Origin: a virus
Virus record (IMG/VR): IMGVR_UViG_3300042860_000755
Location: 1-59,275 of that record
Length of the DNA: 59,275 nt
Reading direction: 5' to 3' (one strand)
Of this stretch, positions 7,998-18,035 are shown piece after piece. Under the pieces are notes generated by a model, which was not told the DNA's origin, ran no database searches, and was given only the letters and a program-made list of their open reading frames with translations. Every line of letters begins with the position of its first letter. The stretch's first letter is position 1. Both the position numbers and the translations under genes were made by a program.

Positions 7998-8419
7998 TGG
8001 CGCTCACTGGCAATTATTCCTGCAACACGCTGCGGTCTGGCCTTGCCAACGGCACGATCAACTTTGCCACCGACACGTTCTATTTGGCGCTGTACACCAA
8101 CTCCGCCACGCTAGATCAGACCACCACGGCATACACAACGATTGGTGAAGCCTCTGGTGGCGATTATGTTGCCGGTGGTTTGGTGGTGACGGCCACCGTT
8201 GCAAGCCAAGAAACGGCAAGCGGCAGCACCACGTACGTCAATTTCTCGTCCCCCGCATGGACGGGGAACATCACGGCTCGCGGCGCGTTGATCTACACTC
8301 CCGGCGACAACGGTGCGGTGTGTGTTCTTGACTTTGGCTCAGACAAAACGTCTATCGTTTCTTTCACCGTACAGATGCCTGCCAACACCAGCACATCTGC
8401 TCTCATCCGACTTGTTTAA
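7994..8419 (+). CDS. Tail-associated beta protein
   Basis: 141 aa. It begins MMALTGNYSCNTLRSGLANG and contains INFATDTFYLALYTNSATLD...YTTIGEASG, a pattern common to phage proteins found just before tail fibres. Mostly beta, with no enzyme motif. The start overlaps the previous stop (ATGATG). Inferred to be a tail or fibre-attachment component. Confidence 0.55.
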   Translation: MMALTGNYSCNTLRSGLANGTINFATDTFYLALYTNSATLDQTTTAYTTIGEASGGDYVAGGLVVTATVASQETASGSTTYVNFSSPAWTGNITARGALIYTPGDNGAVCVLDFGSDKTSIVSFTVQMPANTSTSALIRLV

Positions 8420-8429
8420 GGAGTATCCC

Positions 8430-9008
8430 ATGTCGAACGAAATCGTAAAATCTGTTGATACCATGAGCGCCGGTCTGGTGGCAGGCACCCGTTCTGGCGA
8501 AGAGATGATGGCTCTGGGCCGCTTCAAAGTTCAGTGCTTTGACAAAGACGGCAACCTCAAGTGGGAAGATGAAAACCACAACCTCGTGGTAAACGTGGGT
8601 TTGCAGTACATGTGCGGCACGGCCCTGACCAGCGTGACTCAGATCACGACTTGGTACATCGGCCTGTACGGCGCTGGCGCATCCAACACCCCCGCTGCTG
8701 GTGACACGATGGCTTCCCACGCCGGATGGACTGAAGTTGTCCCGTACAGCAACGCCAACCGCCCGACCTGCACCTTTGCAACCGCAACGACGGCCAACCC
8801 GTCTGTGGCCACCAACTCCGCTTCTGTCGCGGTGTTTAACATCAATGCCACCCAAACTGTGGGCGGTGCGTTCTTGACCAGCGACAACACCAAGAGCGGC
8901 TCGACTGGTACGCTGTTTTCCGCAGCGGATTTCTCCGCCCCCGGTGACCGGGCCGTCACATCGGGCGACACATTGAATGTATCGTACTCGTTGTCACTTG
9001 CAGGTTAA
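8430..9008 (+). CDS. Tail-associated protein
   Basis: 192 aa from the ATG at 8430, preceded by TTTAAGGAGTATCCC. An upstream in-frame start at 8313 would overlap the previous gene and lacks a ribosome site. The sequence has GRFKVQCFDKDGNLKWEDEN and HNLVVNVGLQYMCGTAL, with WYIGLYGAG, a pattern known from phage tail-fibre-adjacent proteins (recalled). Likely a tail structural protein. Confidence 0.55.
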   Translation: MSNEIVKSVDTMSAGLVAGTRSGEEMMALGRFKVQCFDKDGNLKWEDENHNLVVNVGLQYMCGTALTSVTQITTWYIGLYGAGASNTPAAGDTMASHAGWTEVVPYSNANRPTCTFATATTANPSVATNSASVAVFNINATQTVGGAFLTSDNTKSGSTGTLFSAADFSAPGDRAVTSGDTLNVSYSLSLAG

Positions 9009-9019
9009 AGGGGTCGTCG

Positions 9020-9205
9020 ATGATCAAAATCGACTTTGAATTCCAAACCCCCCACGGTAAGTTTGCTGATGCTTTGCATCTGCCTGATGATCACACCTTC
9101 ACGGATGCTGAGATTGAGGCGATGAAGCAGCAGCGTGTGGACAACTGGATTGCTGTGGTGACTGCTCCTCCTGCGGAAGAAGTGCCTCCAACTGAGGGGG
9201 TGTAA
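9020..9205 (+). CDS. Small acidic protein before the giant fibre
   Basis: 61 aa, acidic, with FEFQTPHGKFADALHLPDDH then TFTDAEIEAMKQQRVDNWI. It sits two bases before the GTG of the giant fibre, a place often taken by small assembly factors, but no chaperone signature is visible. AGGGG precedes the ATG. Confidence 0.55.
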   Translation: MIKIDFEFQTPHGKFADALHLPDDHTFTDAEIEAMKQQRVDNWIAVVTAPPAEEVPPTEGV

Positions 9206-9207
9206 CC

Positions 9208-12200
9208 GTGGCTGCAAGGTTCTGGGTCGGTGGTACGGGCACTTGGAACTCGACCAACACAGCTAATTGGTCTGCAACATCTGGCGGTGCTGGCGGTGCA
9301 TCTGTTCCCGGCGCGGCTGACGATGTAACCATCAACACTGCTTCGATTACCGTCACAACAGATTACAACGTATCTGTAATTTCGGTTACGATTAACGCTT
9401 CCGCTGCGACATTAAGTCTTGGCGGTACGTTGACTTGCTCTGGTGCTATCACCCTTACCCAAGGAACCTTCACCACCAACAACTTCAACGTCACTGCAAC
9501 AGCCCTATCGTCCAACAACAGCAACACCCGCACGATCAATCTGGGCAGCAGTACGGTTACGGTGACTGCAAACACGGCGATAATTTTTACCAGCACAACA
9601 AACATGACGTTTAATGCTGGAACGTCACAAATAAATTTGTCAGGAGCTACTGCCACCATTAATAGCGGTGGTTTGACGTTTTACAACGTATCTTTTACAG
9701 ATACCACTGCTGCAACTCGCGTAATTACTGGCGCGAACACATTCAACAACTTAACCGTTTCTGGCCCAGCATCTGCTGGCGTTGTTCAACTCACTTTCGA
9801 CTCTCGCCAAACCATCAACGGCACACTGTCCACCACAGGCACAGCAGGAAACCGCCGTGTTTGGTTCCGTGGTGCCACCTACGGCATTGCCCAAACCCTC
9901 ACCATCAACAGCGCACCAAGCCTGACTGATGCTGATTTCCGTGACATCTACGTCATTGGCACTGCTGCACCGATCAGCGGCACAAGGATTGGCGATCTGC
10001 GTGGCATCAGGGGGATCACTGCGTCTACACCAAAGACGGTGTATTGGAACTTGGCAGGAGCGCAAAACTGGTCGGCAAACGGCTGGGCTACAACATCTAC
10101 AGGTACACCATCCACAGACAACTTTCCGTTGGCTCAGGACACGGCTACGTTTACCAATGCCGGGAGTGTGACTGGCACGATTACGCTTGATGCTGCCATT
10201 CCATATACGGGCACTGTAGATATGTCTGGTCGGACAAGCGCAATGACGCTTGGAGGATCAACGGCCTATGAGGTGTACGGAAATTGGGTGCTTGGTAGTG
10301 GGGTAACTCAAAGCTATTCTGGTACTTTGTCATTTTCAGGTCGTAATACACAGACTATTACTAGCGCCGGAAAGACTCTTTCGAGCGCAATCACCGTAAA
10401 TTCTTACGGCGGCACAGTTGAACTTGCTGATGCGCTGAACATTGGCAGCAACAGCCTCGCCGTCACCAACGGCACGTTTGACACCAAGAACTTCAACGTC
10501 ACTGCTGGTTCTTTAACTTCCACTAACAGCAACGTCAGGACGATTACTCTGGGGTCGAGTACGGTGACGTTGAGTGGATCGTCTCCGGTAACTTTTACAA
10601 CAAGCACAAACTTGACGTTCACTGCTGGAACATCACAGATTAACATGAGCAATAGCTCCACTTTTAGTGGAGGCGGCGTTTCTTTTTACAACATATCTTT
10701 TACTGGAACTGGCGCAGGAGTTGCTCACCAAATATCAGGAACAAACACATTTAACGCCATTACGGTAACAGCCCCAGCGTCTGCGGGTCTAACAGGGCTC
10801 TTGTTCAGTGCAAACCAAACCATCAACGGAACTTTGACCTGCGCTGGAGCCACAGCAGTACGCCGTATCTTCCTGCGCTCTGACACCCTTGGCACTCCCC
10901 GCACATTAACCGTCAACAGCCTGTCAGCCACTGACTGCGACTTCCGTGACATCACAATAGCTGGCACTGCTGCTGGCTCATCGCCTACCCGTGCTGGTGA
11001 CTGCGGTGGCAATACAGGCATCACGTTCCCTGCGGCCAAGACGGTGTACTGGAACTTGGCTGGAAGTCAGAACTGGAGTGCTACAGCTTGGTGTCCATCG
11101 TCTGGGGGTACGCCTGACATCAATCAGTTTCCATTGGCTCAAGACACGGCTGTCTTTGATAACGCTGGTACTGTTGGCACTGTTACGGTTCAAACAGCAT
11201 GGAACATTGGCACGTTAAATATGTCGGGCAGAACTACTGCTTGCACAATTGACTGGTCAAACGGCAGCCCGACTTATTACGGCGATGTGCTTTTAGGTTC
11301 TGGTGTAACACCGGGAACTATTGGTTTTTCCACTATGGGTAAAAGGGGAACGCAAACCATCACAAGTAGTGGGAATACGTGGAGTGGGGCGATGACTATC
11401 GACTCCGCGACAGGCACGGTACAACTGGCAGACGCTCTGACACTTATTGCTGCACGAACCCTAACCCTGACCAGCGGCACGTTTGATGCTGTGACGTACA
11501 ACGTGACAACGGGATTGTTTACAGGCGCATTTTCAACTATTAAAACATTAAAAATGGGTTCCGGTACATGGACGTTAACAGGAACAGGCAATGTCTGGAA
11601 TTTTTCGGGTGCGGCATCGTTTGTAAATTTTTATAAGGGAACCGCAAACATTATTTTGTCTGATACTAGTTCAACAGCAAGAAATTTTCAGGGTGACGGT
11701 CTTTCCTACAACAAACTTACCATCGGCGGCACAACGGGCACATCAACTCTGACCATCGGTGGCAACAACCAATTCACCGAACTAGCCTCCACCAAGACCG
11801 TAGCCCATACCATTGCCCTTGGCACAACCACACAGACCTTTGGCGCTTGGACGGTCACAGGCACAGCAGGTAACGTGGTCACAGTCACAGGTACTGCTGC
11901 TTTGACGATTGCTGGTGCAGCGGTGTCAGGCGTGGATTACTTGGCGCTTGGCACAACCACAGTCAGCGCAACAAGCCCCGGTGAGTTCTACGCTGGTGCA
12001 AACAGCACGGCAACTTCTGCGGCTGCTCCTTTGTACTTGACTGCCAAGCCTGCCGACAGCACCCGATACTGGGTTGGCGGCGCGGGCAACTGGAGCGACA
12101 CGGCTCGGTGGTCTACGTCTTCTGGTGGCGGCTCTGGAGCCTCTGTGCCCCGCAGCCATGATGATGTGGTGTTTGACTCACTGTCCAACGCTACTGCCTA

Positions 12201-15120
12201 CACGGCCACGGTAAATGCCGTCACTGGAGGCATCAGAACAAAGGCGCTGACGATTGCTGGGCCTTTGACGGGCAACCTGACGCTGGCCGGATCAACTGCA
12301 ATTGTTGGTATTCACGGCAACGTGACGCTGCCCGCAACGGGCCTGACGAGGACGTACACGGGTGACATTACTTTATCTGGATCGGCTACGGGGCGTACAC
12401 TGACAACCAATGGCGTTGTACTGGCATCTAGTGTTGTGCTTAACGGTGTAAATTCTGGCTGGACACTTGGAAGTGCTTTTGATAATACGGCAACCAGTGC
12501 AGATTTTACTGTTACTAACGGAACGTTTAACACTGGAAACTTCAATCTTACAACCAGAATTTTTTCCTCAGACAATTCAAACTCAAGAACAATAACATTT
12601 GGTTCTTCCACTGTTTTATTAAACTTTGCAAGTTCTCCTGCGCTTAATTTTGGCACAACTGAATCAGTTCGTGCTGGATTAACCTTTAACTCAAACACAT
12701 CTCAGATTAATTTTTCTGGAGCAAGCTCTGGCATTTCGGGAAACAACCAAACGTTTTACAACGTAGCCTTTACCAGCACATCCGCAGGCACAGTTACCAT
12801 CAACGGAGCAAACACCTTCAACAACCTGTCGGTCACAGGCATTACCTCTGCTGGCCTGAAGAACGTATCTCTCACAGCCAACCAAACCATCAACGGCACA
12901 CTGACGCTTTCCGCTGGCACTAACGCCACGATGCGGCACTTCGTCCGCTCAGACACCATTGGCACAACCCGCACACTGACCTGCGCTGCTTTCTCAGGAA
13001 CAGATGCAGACTTCCGTGACATCACCATTGCTGGTGCTGCTGCCCCTGTCAGTGGTACTCGTTTGGGTGATTGCAAAGGCAACAGTGGGATTACGTTCCC
13101 TGCGGCTAAGACGGTCTATTGGAACTTTGCCACAACGGCAAGCTGGAGCGGTGTTGTGTGGGCATCGTCAATTGGCGGCACACCAGACAACATTTATTTC
13201 CCTCTTGCCCAAGACACAATTGTGTTTCCCAGTTCTTCACCAAATAGCGGTGTAACTGTGAGTCTTGGCAACTCTTACAACATCGGCACGATTGATATGT
13301 CTGCCCGTACCAGCAACACAATGACGCTGGCAACGAGTACGAATACACCAGCAATCTACGGCAACTGGATCAATGGTACTGGCACAACGCTGACGGGTAC
13401 GGGTGTGATGACCTTTGCAGGGCGTGGCAGCCAAACGATTACAAGTGCTGGCATTACGTTTACGCAACCTTTTACGTTTGACACTCCTGGTGGATCAGTC
13501 ACGCTACAAGACAATTTTTTCCCAGGCAGAAACACAAGCGGTGCGGTCATTCTTACTTCTGGAACATTTAATGCTAATGGGTATAACGTTACTTTTGCTG
13601 GGTCAACTAGCGGGATGCAAAGCTCAGGAACAGCAATAAGGACACTTTCTTTTGGTTCTGGTACATGGACTTTTGCTGGAGCGTCTACGCCATTTACTGC
13701 TGTGTCTACCAACCTCACCGTCACAGGCACAGGCACGATCAGCCTCACCAATGCATCTGCCAAGACGTTTGCTGGCGGCGGCATCTCCTACTCAGGCATC
13801 ACCCTTGACCAAGGCGGAGCTGGTGCATTGACCATCACAGGCAACAACACCTTTGCCAACATCACCAACACCTACAGCGCAACGGGTGCAACGAACATCA
13901 CCATTGGCACGACAACGCAGCGTGTAACGCAATGGACGGCCACAGGGGCGGCAACTCGGGTTCTGACGGTACAGGGCACATCTGCATCCAGCCCCGGCAC
14001 ATTGATCCTGACAGGCGGCACAGACCCCAGCGTCGATTATTTGGCAGTCACTGGGGTACGGGCATACAGTCTTGATACCACATGGTATGCGGGGGCCAAC
14101 TCAACCAACAACGGTTCGCTGGGCTGGTATTTTGAAGCTGGCGTGGTGGCAATTACCGCCACCATTTCTGAGACATCCACTGCAACCGATGCGGTATCTG
14201 CGGTACTCACATACGTTTCAAGCATCAGCGAAACGTCCACAGCAACGGACACTGTAGGCGCACCGGGCAGCACATTTAACCCCAGCCTGTCTGAAGCAGC
14301 CACGGCAACGGACGCTGTCGCAGGCACACTGACCTTGCTGGCGCAGGTGGCTGACGCCCTCACTGGCACAGACACTGTAGCTGCCACGCTTGCAATCAAT
14401 CGTAGCGTTTCTGAAACTGCTACGGCAACGGACGCAACAGCAGGCAGGTTTGCGTTTGCCGGCATTATTCTGGAGTCCGCCACGGCCACAGATGCGACCA
14501 GCACAACTGGCACATTCAATCCCAGCCTTGCAGAAACCAGCACGGCAACCGACTCGGACAGCGCCAGCGGAGTGTTCAATCCCAGCCTGTCTGAAACCGC
14601 CACGGCTACAGACGCGCCCAGCACGGCCAACAACACGTTCAACCCAAGCCTTGCGGAAACGGCTACGGGGACTGACAGCCCGGTTGCCAATCTGAGTGTT
14701 GCTGGCGCTGTTTCCGAAACCGCCACTGCCACGGATACAACTCAATCGGTGGTAATTTTTGTGGGGGCAGTATCTGAAACTGCCACGGCAACTGATCTGA
14801 TCAGCGCCCTGACTAACTTCTTGGGGCAGATTGCAGAGACGGCTACGGCAACGGACATTACGCTGGTGGCCCCGTCAGTGTTTGGCCCGCAGGTTCAAGA
14901 GGCTGTTGCCGCGCTGGACTTGGTGTCTACCTTTGCCACGTTCAATGTTCAGCTTGTGGAGTCCGCCACGGTGCTGGACTCCGTCATTGGGGCATTCCTG
15001 TGGAACCTGATCGACGACAACCAGAACCCCAACTGGGTGGTCATCTCGACCCCGCAGAACCCCGGTTGGTCAGTCATAGATGACAGCCAGAACCCGAACT
15101 GGCAAAATACCGACGCATAA
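9208..15120 (+). CDS. Giant 1970-aa repeat-containing tail fibre / adhesin
   Basis: GTG start at 9208 after GAGGGGG. Five spaced modules open with an aromatic-Trp motif: RFWVGGTGTWNSTNTANWS, KTVYWNLAGAQNWSANGW, KTVYWNLAGSQNWSATAW, RYWVGGAGNWSDTARWS and KTVYWNFATTASWSGVVW. Each is followed by Thr/Asn-rich beta repeats (TFNNLTVSGP, QTINGTL). This implies an elongated beta-helix or beta-solenoid shaft. Residues about 1655-1920 carry 14 copies of a SETATATD-type repeat. The tail ends with three Gln-Asn-Pro-x-Trp units (DDNQNPNW, PQNPGW, DDSQNPNW). Probable receptor-binding or surface fibre. No signal peptide or catalytic motif is seen. Confidence 0.7.
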   Translation: MAARFWVGGTGTWNSTNTANWSATSGGAGGASVPGAADDVTINTASITVTTDYNVSVISVTINASAATLSLGGTLTCSGAITLTQGTFTTNNFNVTATALSSNNSNTRTINLGSSTVTVTANTAIIFTSTTNMTFNAGTSQINLSGATATINSGGLTFYNVSFTDTTAATRVITGANTFNNLTVSGPASAGVVQLTFDSRQTINGTLSTTGTAGNRRVWFRGATYGIAQTLTINSAPSLTDADFRDIYVIGTAAPISGTRIGDLRGIRGITASTPKTVYWNLAGAQNWSANGWATTSTGTPSTDNFPLAQDTATFTNAGSVTGTITLDAAIPYTGTVDMSGRTSAMTLGGSTAYEVYGNWVLGSGVTQSYSGTLSFSGRNTQTITSAGKTLSSAITVNSYGGTVELADALNIGSNSLAVTNGTFDTKNFNVTAGSLTSTNSNVRTITLGSSTVTLSGSSPVTFTTSTNLTFTAGTSQINMSNSSTFSGGGVSFYNISFTGTGAGVAHQISGTNTFNAITVTAPASAGLTGLLFSANQTINGTLTCAGATAVRRIFLRSDTLGTPRTLTVNSLSATDCDFRDITIAGTAAGSSPTRAGDCGGNTGITFPAAKTVYWNLAGSQNWSATAWCPSSGGTPDINQFPLAQDTAVFDNAGTVGTVTVQTAWNIGTLNMSGRTTACTIDWSNGSPTYYGDVLLGSGVTPGTIGFSTMGKRGTQTITSSGNTWSGAMTIDSATGTVQLADALTLIAARTLTLTSGTFDAVTYNVTTGLFTGAFSTIKTLKMGSGTWTLTGTGNVWNFSGAASFVNFYKGTANIILSDTSSTARNFQGDGLSYNKLTIGGTTGTSTLTIGGNNQFTELASTKTVAHTIALGTTTQTFGAWTVTGTAGNVVTVTGTAALTIAGAAVSGVDYLALGTTTVSATSPGEFYAGANSTATSAAAPLYLTAKPADSTRYWVGGAGNWSDTARWSTSSGGGSGASVPRSHDDVVFDSLSNATAYTATVNAVTGGIRTKALTIAGPLTGNLTLAGSTAIVGIHGNVTLPATGLTRTYTGDITLSGSATGRTLTTNGVVLASSVVLNGVNSGWTLGSAFDNTATSADFTVTNGTFNTGNFNLTTRIFSSDNSNSRTITFGSSTVLLNFASSPALNFGTTESVRAGLTFNSNTSQINFSGASSGISGNNQTFYNVAFTSTSAGTVTINGANTFNNLSVTGITSAGLKNVSLTANQTINGTLTLSAGTNATMRHFVRSDTIGTTRTLTCAAFSGTDADFRDITIAGAAAPVSGTRLGDCKGNSGITFPAAKTVYWNFATTASWSGVVWASSIGGTPDNIYFPLAQDTIVFPSSSPNSGVTVSLGNSYNIGTIDMSARTSNTMTLATSTNTPAIYGNWINGTGTTLTGTGVMTFAGRGSQTITSAGITFTQPFTFDTPGGSVTLQDNFFPGRNTSGAVILTSGTFNANGYNVTFAGSTSGMQSSGTAIRTLSFGSGTWTFAGASTPFTAVSTNLTVTGTGTISLTNASAKTFAGGGISYSGITLDQGGAGALTITGNNTFANITNTYSATGATNITIGTTTQRVTQWTATGAATRVLTVQGTSASSPGTLILTGGTDPSVDYLAVTGVRAYSLDTTWYAGANSTNNGSLGWYFEAGVVAITATISETSTATDAVSAVLTYVSSISETSTATDTVGAPGSTFNPSLSEAATATDAVAGTLTLLAQVADALTGTDTVAATLAINRSVSETATATDATAGRFAFAGIILESATATDATSTTGTFNPSLAETSTATDSDSASGVFNPSLSETATATDAPSTANNTFNPSLAETATGTDSPVANLSVAGAVSETATATDTTQSVVIFVGAVSETATATDLISALTNFLGQIAETATATDITLVAPSVFGPQVQEAVAALDLVSTFATFNVQLVESATVLDSVIGAFLWNLIDDNQNPNWVVISTPQNPGWSVIDDSQNPNWQNTDA
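14164..14980 (+). repeat. SETATATD coding repeat array (14 degenerate copies)
   Basis: Inside the giant fibre gene. Copies vary around (S/A)E(T/S)(A/S)TATD and recur about every 17-25 residues, alternating with loops such as FNPSLSET. The regular spacing suggests one solenoid rung or stalk unit per copy. DNA-level similarity (ACGGCAACGGAC variants) makes copy-number change by recombination plausible. Confidence 0.75.
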
Positions 15121-15174
15121 AATACTCAAGCGCCAAGCTGGACTCAAATCCAAACAGTCTGATAAGGAATCCAC

Positions 15175-17352
15175 ATGCCAACATCATACACATCCCTTCT
15201 CGGTCTGGCTCTTCCGGTTACGGGAGAACTGTCCGGCACTTGGGGCGCTACGGTAAATGACTCCATCACTTCTTTGCTGGACACCGCTGTGGCGGGCACA
15301 ACCAGCATTACGACCGATGCGGATATCACGCTAACGACCACCACGGGCGCGTCCAATCAAGCACGACAAGCGATTATTTTGTGGAACCCTGCGTCGGGCA
15401 CTACGACTCGCAACATTACAGCCCCCGCACAGTCCAAGATTTACACGGTGATCAACGCTTCTGGTGGTACGCAGTCCATCGTGTTCCGTGGCGTAGGCCC
15501 GACAACTGGCGTGACCATCGTTAAAGGCGAGTCCGCTGTTGTTGCATGGAACGGCTCTGACTTCATCAAAGTCAGCAACACCAGCGGCGCAGGAACATTT
15601 ACCGACCTGACTGTTACGGGCAACCTGGGCGTTGGGACGAGTTCGCCTACAGCAAAGCTGGAGGTATTTGGTGGCTACGTTATTTCCGGTACTGCGTCGT
15701 CAGTCAACGGCTCCAAGATTCTTGGCGGGTATTACACATCAGGGCACCTTGCAACATTTGGCGGCGAATTCTCCAGCGGTGGCCCGGTTATTGGTTACGG
15801 AGTTTGGCCGTCTACTTCCGCTTCTGGAGCATTTGTAAGCGCAACCACCATCAATGTGGCTCGCGGTGCGTACACCATAGTTGGTGATCAGCATGTCTGG
15901 AGCGGCGGCGGTGCGCAAACCGTAGCTATTGATAGCGCGGTCACCACTTCTGAACGAATGCGCCTTGACGCCTCCGGCAACCTCGGTCTGGGGGTGACGC
16001 CGAGTGCTTGGAGTTCGGGTTCTGGTAGAGCAATAGAAATTGGCCCGTCGGCCACCGGCTTCTTGTTCAACGACTCAAACAACACAAACCTTGGGTCTAA
16101 CGCATACTTTAACGCTGGCTGGAAATATCAAACATCTTCTGTTGGCGCTTCGCGGTACGCGCAAAGCAGCGGAAGTCACACTTGGTACACCGCAGGTTCC
16201 GGCACAGCAGGCAATGCGATCACCTTCACGCAGGCAATGACACTGGATGCGAGTGGGAATTTGGGGGTTGGTACAACTTCACCTGATACTAGGCTGCATG
16301 TAGATGGGGCCACCAACACCACAATCAGAGTCACATCGACAACAAATGCTGACTTCCGTGGCTTTGGTATCGGAGCGGCGGAGGCTGACACTGCTGAATA
16401 TGCTTCTTTCAAGTTGAATGTGGATACTGGTGAGCTAAGAACCTATGTTGGCCCCAGCACATACGGCGGTTTTCAAACTTTTTACACCAACGGCTCCGAA
16501 CGCGCCCGCATCACGAGCGGGGGGAATTTGCTGGTAGGGACTACTTCGTCTTCATCAACCGCAATAATTACATCAGTAGGAAACGCGGGCGGGTATGCTT
16601 TCTTGTCTGACGGTAGTGACACCAACAACATTCTTCTTTCGTACAACGCATCTGCGGGTGTAAATCAGTTTGCTATTCGCCATAACCTTGGAAACACTGA
16701 AATTGGGGCAATTCGCGCTGATGGGGGTTTGGTTTTCTTAGCGGGCAACACCGAACGCGCCCGCATCGACTCCAGCGGGAATTTGCTGGTGGGGACTACA
16801 AGCCAGCCAACTTTTGCAACATCGCGTGCAGTAGTTTCATACGGAAACGCAGACTACGCCTTTGCAGTAGTAAACAGCAACGCAGTCCCATATGGGATGG
16901 CGATGGGGTACACGGGAGCCGCGCCAAACAGTACAAGCAGCGCATTTTTTTACTGTCAAGATAGCGGCCCTACGCAAAGATTTTCTGTGCGCTCAAACGG
17001 AGGCGTTTATAACTACCAAGCCAACGATGTCAACCTGTCCGACCGCCGCGAGAAGACTAACTTTGCACCTGCCAAGTCTTATCTTGACACCATCTGCGCC
17101 ATCTCGGTTCAGACCTTCAACTACATCGACCAAAACATGGAAGAAGACCCCGGCCTGACGCTGGGCGTGGTGGCGCAGGACGTTCAGGCTGTTGCGCCTG
17201 AGTTGGTCATGGAAAGCAACTGGGGCAGCAAAGATGACCCCAGGATGCGGCTGTCGATCTACCAGACCGACCTGCAATATGCGCTGATGAAGTGCATCCA
17301 AGAACTCAAAGCCGAGGTTGACAGCCTCAAATCTCAACTCAAAGGAGCCTAA
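15175..17352 (+). CDS. Tail fibre with C-terminal S74 intramolecular chaperone
   Basis: 725 aa. The N-terminus MPTSYTSLLGLALPVTGELS with TWGATVNDSITSLLD is a typical fibre attachment segment. The middle has repeated ASGNLGLGVT / SGNLLVGTTS units. The C-terminal ~115 residues begin SDRREKTNFAPAKSYLD and include NYIDQN and GVVAQDVQAVAPELV, matching the peptidase S74 auto-cleaving chaperone found in endosialidase-type fibres. The Ser-Asp cleavage dyad is at the SDRR segment. It folds the trimer and is then released by self-cleavage (family knowledge). It follows the giant fibre, so the virion may carry two receptor-binding proteins. Confidence 0.85.
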   Translation: MPTSYTSLLGLALPVTGELSGTWGATVNDSITSLLDTAVAGTTSITTDADITLTTTTGASNQARQAIILWNPASGTTTRNITAPAQSKIYTVINASGGTQSIVFRGVGPTTGVTIVKGESAVVAWNGSDFIKVSNTSGAGTFTDLTVTGNLGVGTSSPTAKLEVFGGYVISGTASSVNGSKILGGYYTSGHLATFGGEFSSGGPVIGYGVWPSTSASGAFVSATTINVARGAYTIVGDQHVWSGGGAQTVAIDSAVTTSERMRLDASGNLGLGVTPSAWSSGSGRAIEIGPSATGFLFNDSNNTNLGSNAYFNAGWKYQTSSVGASRYAQSSGSHTWYTAGSGTAGNAITFTQAMTLDASGNLGVGTTSPDTRLHVDGATNTTIRVTSTTNADFRGFGIGAAEADTAEYASFKLNVDTGELRTYVGPSTYGGFQTFYTNGSERARITSGGNLLVGTTSSSSTAIITSVGNAGGYAFLSDGSDTNNILLSYNASAGVNQFAIRHNLGNTEIGAIRADGGLVFLAGNTERARIDSSGNLLVGTTSQPTFATSRAVVSYGNADYAFAVVNSNAVPYGMAMGYTGAAPNSTSSAFFYCQDSGPTQRFSVRSNGGVYNYQANDVNLSDRREKTNFAPAKSYLDTICAISVQTFNYIDQNMEEDPGLTLGVVAQDVQAVAPELVMESNWGSKDDPRMRLSIYQTDLQYALMKCIQELKAEVDSLKSQLKGA

Positions 17353-17355
17353 ATC

Positions 17356-17664
17356 ATGACTACTATCACCTGGACAATCACTGCGATGGACTGCTATCCG
17401 CAAGAGGGTGGCAACACCGATGTCGTCTTCAATGTCCACTGGACATGCGCTGGCACTGACGGCACATACAACGCCTCTGTGTACTCCACCTGTGCTGTTC
17501 CCGCGCCGACTGGCTCCGCCTTCACGCCCTACGCCAACCTGACTCAAGAGCAAGTCTTGGGCTGGATTTGGGCCAACGGCGTGGATCAAGCCGCTACAGA
17601 GGTCGCTGTGCTACAGCAGATCAATCCGCCCGTGGTGAAGCCGCCCCTGCCGTGGTTGGCATAA
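17356..17664 (+). CDS. Small fibre-adjacent protein, DUF7936-like
   Basis: 102 aa, starting TTITWTITAMDCYPQEGGNT with an N-terminal beta domain (DVVFNVHWTCAGTDGTYNAS) and a C-terminal helix (LTQEQVLGWIWANG). Small proteins of this type commonly follow S74 fibres; I recall a DUF7936 label. It could be a fibre-associated tip or assembly factor. Three bases separate it from the fibre stop. Confidence 0.6.
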   Translation: MTTITWTITAMDCYPQEGGNTDVVFNVHWTCAGTDGTYNASVYSTCAVPAPTGSAFTPYANLTQEQVLGWIWANGVDQAATEVAVLQQINPPVVKPPLPWLA

Positions 17665-17716
17665 TTAATGAGGTCATACCGCTGGACCTGATAGCGGCAA
17701 CAGCACGGAGAATGAC

Positions 17717-17773
17717 ATGGACGATCTTCTCGGCAATCTGGATTACGAGGTGACCTGTCATGGCATGGGCTGA
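17717..17773 (+). CDS. Possible 18-aa peptide before the lysis genes
   Basis: ATG at 17717, seven bases after GGAG, gives MDDLLGNLDYEVTCHGMG and stops inside the next gene. It may be only a leader that couples translation of the membrane protein at 17760. Too short for a coding-bias judgement. Confidence 0.3.
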   Translation: MDDLLGNLDYEVTCHGMG

Positions 17774-18029
17774 CGTACTCAAAGCAATCATCCCGATTGT
17801 AGTCATGTCATTGGCCTGGCTTCTTGGTGAGGTCAATTCGTTTTCTGAGCGCCTGACCAAGATCGAAGGCCAGATGCCTGCTCTCATCACCAAGGAAGGC
17901 ACCCCGACCGACAGCCCAATCAGCGCGGAGCGTAGGGCCATCATGAAAGAGCAGTTGATGACCCACATCAATGAGCTTCAAGTCAAAGTGAGACTTCTTG
18001 AAGAGCGTGAAAAACTCGGCAAGAAGTAA
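17760..18029 (+). CDS. Small membrane-anchored coiled-coil protein in the lysis cassette
   Basis: 89 aa. Residues 7-25 form one membrane segment (LKAIIPIVVMSLAWLLGEV). After it comes a helical, charged region with IEGQMPALITKEGTPTDSP and ISAERRAIMKEQL...LLEEREKLGKK. The single N-terminal anchor plus coiled coil suits a spanin-like or holin-accessory role next to the holin and lysozyme, but no lipobox or spanin pair is evident. The GTPTDSP motif is one I recall from phage proteins of unknown function. Confidence 0.6.
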   Translation: MAWADVLKAIIPIVVMSLAWLLGEVNSFSERLTKIEGQMPALITKEGTPTDSPISAERRAIMKEQLMTHINELQVKVRLLEEREKLGKK

Positions 18030-18035
18030 ACGCAT

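Noticed and set aside
14037-14745. Minus-strand frames of 231 and 175 aa opposite the SETATATD repeats
   Set aside because: They are the antisense of a periodic coding repeat and show only its mirrored composition.
9208-15120. CRISPR-like or invertible repeat structure in the fibre gene
   Set aside because: Repeats are degenerate coding repeats without constant direct repeats or unique spacers, and no invertase gene or inverted gene segments were seen.
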